NCBI GenBank assembly: GCA_029259835.1
Contig: JAJDEL010000724.1
Location: 1-7,765, forward strand
Length of the DNA stretch: 7,765 bases
Direction of reading: 5' to 3'
Source: Planctomicrobium sp.
GTDB taxonomy: Bacteria > Planctomycetota > Planctomycetia > Planctomycetales > Planctomycetaceae
Shown here: positions 6,906 to 7,765 of the stretch, in pieces
How the letters are laid out: each line of letters begins with the position of its first letter
Position numbering within the stretch: the stretch's first letter is position 1
The notes under the pieces: generated by a model
The model's input: the letters and a program-made list of their open reading frames with translations, nothing else
Told to the model about the DNA's origin: nothing
Databases searched by the model: none
Position numbers and translations under genes: made by a program

Positions 6906-6948
6906 GAATTCGTAATCCGAAAGGTCGTCCGTTGCGAATTCAGCGGAC
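6906..6948. repeat. Overlapping, mutually exclusive hairpins upstream of the RidA-type gene
   Basis: GAATTCGTAA (6906-6915) pairs with TTGCGAATTC (6932-6941), ten pairs including one G-U, around a 16-nt loop. A competing stem pairs GTCCG (6927-6931) with CGGAC (6944-6948). They cannot form together fully. The pair lies about 190 nt before the RidA-type start; no T-run follows. Confidence 0.35.
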
Positions 6949-7129
6949 ATGCTTAGATTTCTCCGTGCCTTGTCAACATCACACCACCTTGAAATCATAT
7001 ACGGTCGCAAGCAAGGCCTCTTCTTTGGCACGTGAAGCCCCTTGCAAACGTATCAAGCAAAATGATGTCAAAATCAGCAGTTCAAAAAAAGGCTTTAGTC
7101 GAGATGCGGCCTTTGGTAAACGCGACACC

Positions 7130-7134
7130 AGGAG
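7130..7134 (+). promoter_or_regulatory. AGGAG ribosome binding site deciding between tandem ATGs
   Basis: AGGAG lies 3 nt before the ATG at 7138 and 6 nt before the ATG at 7141. The second spacing is closer to the usual optimum, so 7141 is preferred; both are in frame and differ by one Met. Confidence 0.65.
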
Positions 7135-7140
7135 ACAATG

Positions 7141-7765
7141 ATGGCTGCTCTACTGAAAGCAAATCTTCGAGGCGGTTACCGTTTTCTGAAAGGCATCGAG
7201 CCGTATTCGTCGGGGGTGGTCGCGGAAACGGGATGGGAAATCGTCCATGCGACGTTGGCGCGGCCGCTGCCGTGGAAAGAGGGGCTGTTCGCTACGAGGA
7301 AATATCTCGAACAATATGGACGTGATTGCCATGCACTGTGCGGTGTCGAGCTGCGCTGTCCCGAGCCCTTTTCGATGGAAGGTTTTACCGATTTCAACAG
7401 GGAGTATCGAGCGGTGCTTGAACAGTGGGAAATGCTCGTCGATGGTGAAAATCCCGTCGCCCGCACAAACGTGGCTCCCACAAATGACCCTCCCAACGAA
7501 TCCGCTCTGTTCGCTTTTTCCTACACAGTTCCCAGTTCGGTCGATCGTCCGACCTTTGTCGTGGCGGGCGGTGGTGAACTGCGCGGCAGCTTGGAGACTG
7601 GGAATATTATCCGGGCGGGGGAAGATTCCGATGAGGCTTTCCTCGAAAAAGTCCGTTGCGTCGTCGGGTTGATGAACGAGCGTCTGTCGCAGCTAGGCAA
7701 CCACAACTTACTTTCGGCCATTGACGTCTACACCGCGCACGAATTCTACGCCGTACTTGATGCCG
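7141..7765 (+). CDS. Tandem RidA/YjgF-type domain protein, C-terminus beyond window edge
   Basis: The 208 visible residues look like two RidA-type halves. Half one is about residues 22-115: SSGVVAETGWEIVHATLARP, KYLEQYGRDCHALCGVELR, FTDFNREYRAVLEQW and NPVARTNVAP. R108 in the last block sits where RidA enzymes carry the substrate-binding Arg. Half two begins at about 120: LFAFSYTVP, TFVVAGGGEL, then NIIRAGEDSDEAFLEKVRCVVGLM and LSAIDVYTAHEFY. Single-domain RidA proteins are about 130 residues and remove reactive enamine/imine intermediates; relatives include 2-aminomuconate deaminases. Whether this one is catalytic is unknown. There is no signal peptide, so it should be cytoplasmic. It is transcribed away from the tetR-led cluster and separated by about 1.2 kb, so no link to it is implied. 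The start follows an AGGAG site. The frame is open at the right edge. Confidence 0.75.
   Translation, partial: MAALLKANLRGGYRFLKGIEPYSSGVVAETGWEIVHATLARPLPWKEGLFATRKYLEQYGRDCHALCGVELRCPEPFSMEGFTDFNREYRAVLEQWEMLVDGENPVARTNVAPTNDPPNESALFAFSYTVPSSVDRPTFVVAGGGELRGSLETGNIIRAGEDSDEAFLEKVRCVVGLMNERLSQLGNHNLLSAIDVYTAHEFYAVLDA

Larger units (their letters stand above)
6243..7129. other. Gene-poor stretch, no convincing coding region
   Basis: About 890 bp between the helix-turn-helix remnant and the RidA-type gene. It looks AT-richer than its flanks: hand counts give 25/60 and 27/60 G+C for 6481-6540 and 6601-6660, against 40/60 for 2401-2460. The best plus-strand open stretch is 6506-6724 (72 codons), which has no ATG and no family I recognise. 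A TTG-started frame of 69 codons at 6932-7141 is basic and featureless, and overlaps the start of the next gene. Two hairpins are listed separately. No tRNA, insertion-sequence ends or clear promoter was found. Confidence 0.55.

Noticed and set aside
6970..7003. TTGTCA with a downstream CATATA as a promoter for the RidA-type gene
   Set aside because: The -35 match is good but the spacer is 20 bp or more, and no acceptable -10 occurs at 16-18 bp.
6932..7141. A 69-codon plus-strand frame whose TGA overlaps the ATG of the RidA-type gene
   Set aside because: The overlap looks like coupling, but the frame begins with TTG, has no ribosome site, overlaps a hairpin and encodes a featureless basic peptide.

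Overview
The window most likely comes from a member of the Planctomycetota (Pirellula/Rhodopirellula-like) or a close relative in the PVC group. The main evidence is a 759-residue secreted protein with the PVC-specific layout of beta-propeller, HEAT repeats and a C-terminal CxxCH haem domain. A Tat-exported dimethylformamidase-like protein and a duplicated RidA-type protein fit the same origin. No rRNA, tRNA, CRISPR array or insertion sequence was recognised.

Positions 1-5881 (minus strand) hold a compact co-directional cluster, read right to left. It runs from a promoter with a built-in dyad (5853-5881) to a TetR-family regulator (5118-5729), a PVC-type cytochrome/propeller protein (2835-5114), a dimethylformamidase-like Tat substrate (1187-2794) and a beta-lactamase-fold serine hydrolase (1-1115, cut by the left edge). 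Gaps between genes are 3, 40 and 71 nt, and the regulator's end carries the ribosome binding site of the next gene, so this looks like one operon. All three structural genes carry export signals (Sec, Tat, Sec). The simplest reading is a TetR-controlled, cell-envelope oxidation and hydrolysis pathway for an unknown, possibly amide- or ester-containing, compound. The domain calls rest on visible motifs; the pathway is inference.

Positions 5904-6239 hold a perfect 9-bp-arm palindrome and the remains of a small helix-turn-helix gene of a type I associate with recombinase-like proteins. That gene has no ATG, and a frame break near its end. Positions 6243-7129 contain no convincing gene, look AT-richer than the flanks, and include two hairpins worth noting.

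Positions 7141-7765 (plus strand) hold the start of a protein that appears to be two tandem RidA/YjgF-type domains, cut by the right edge.
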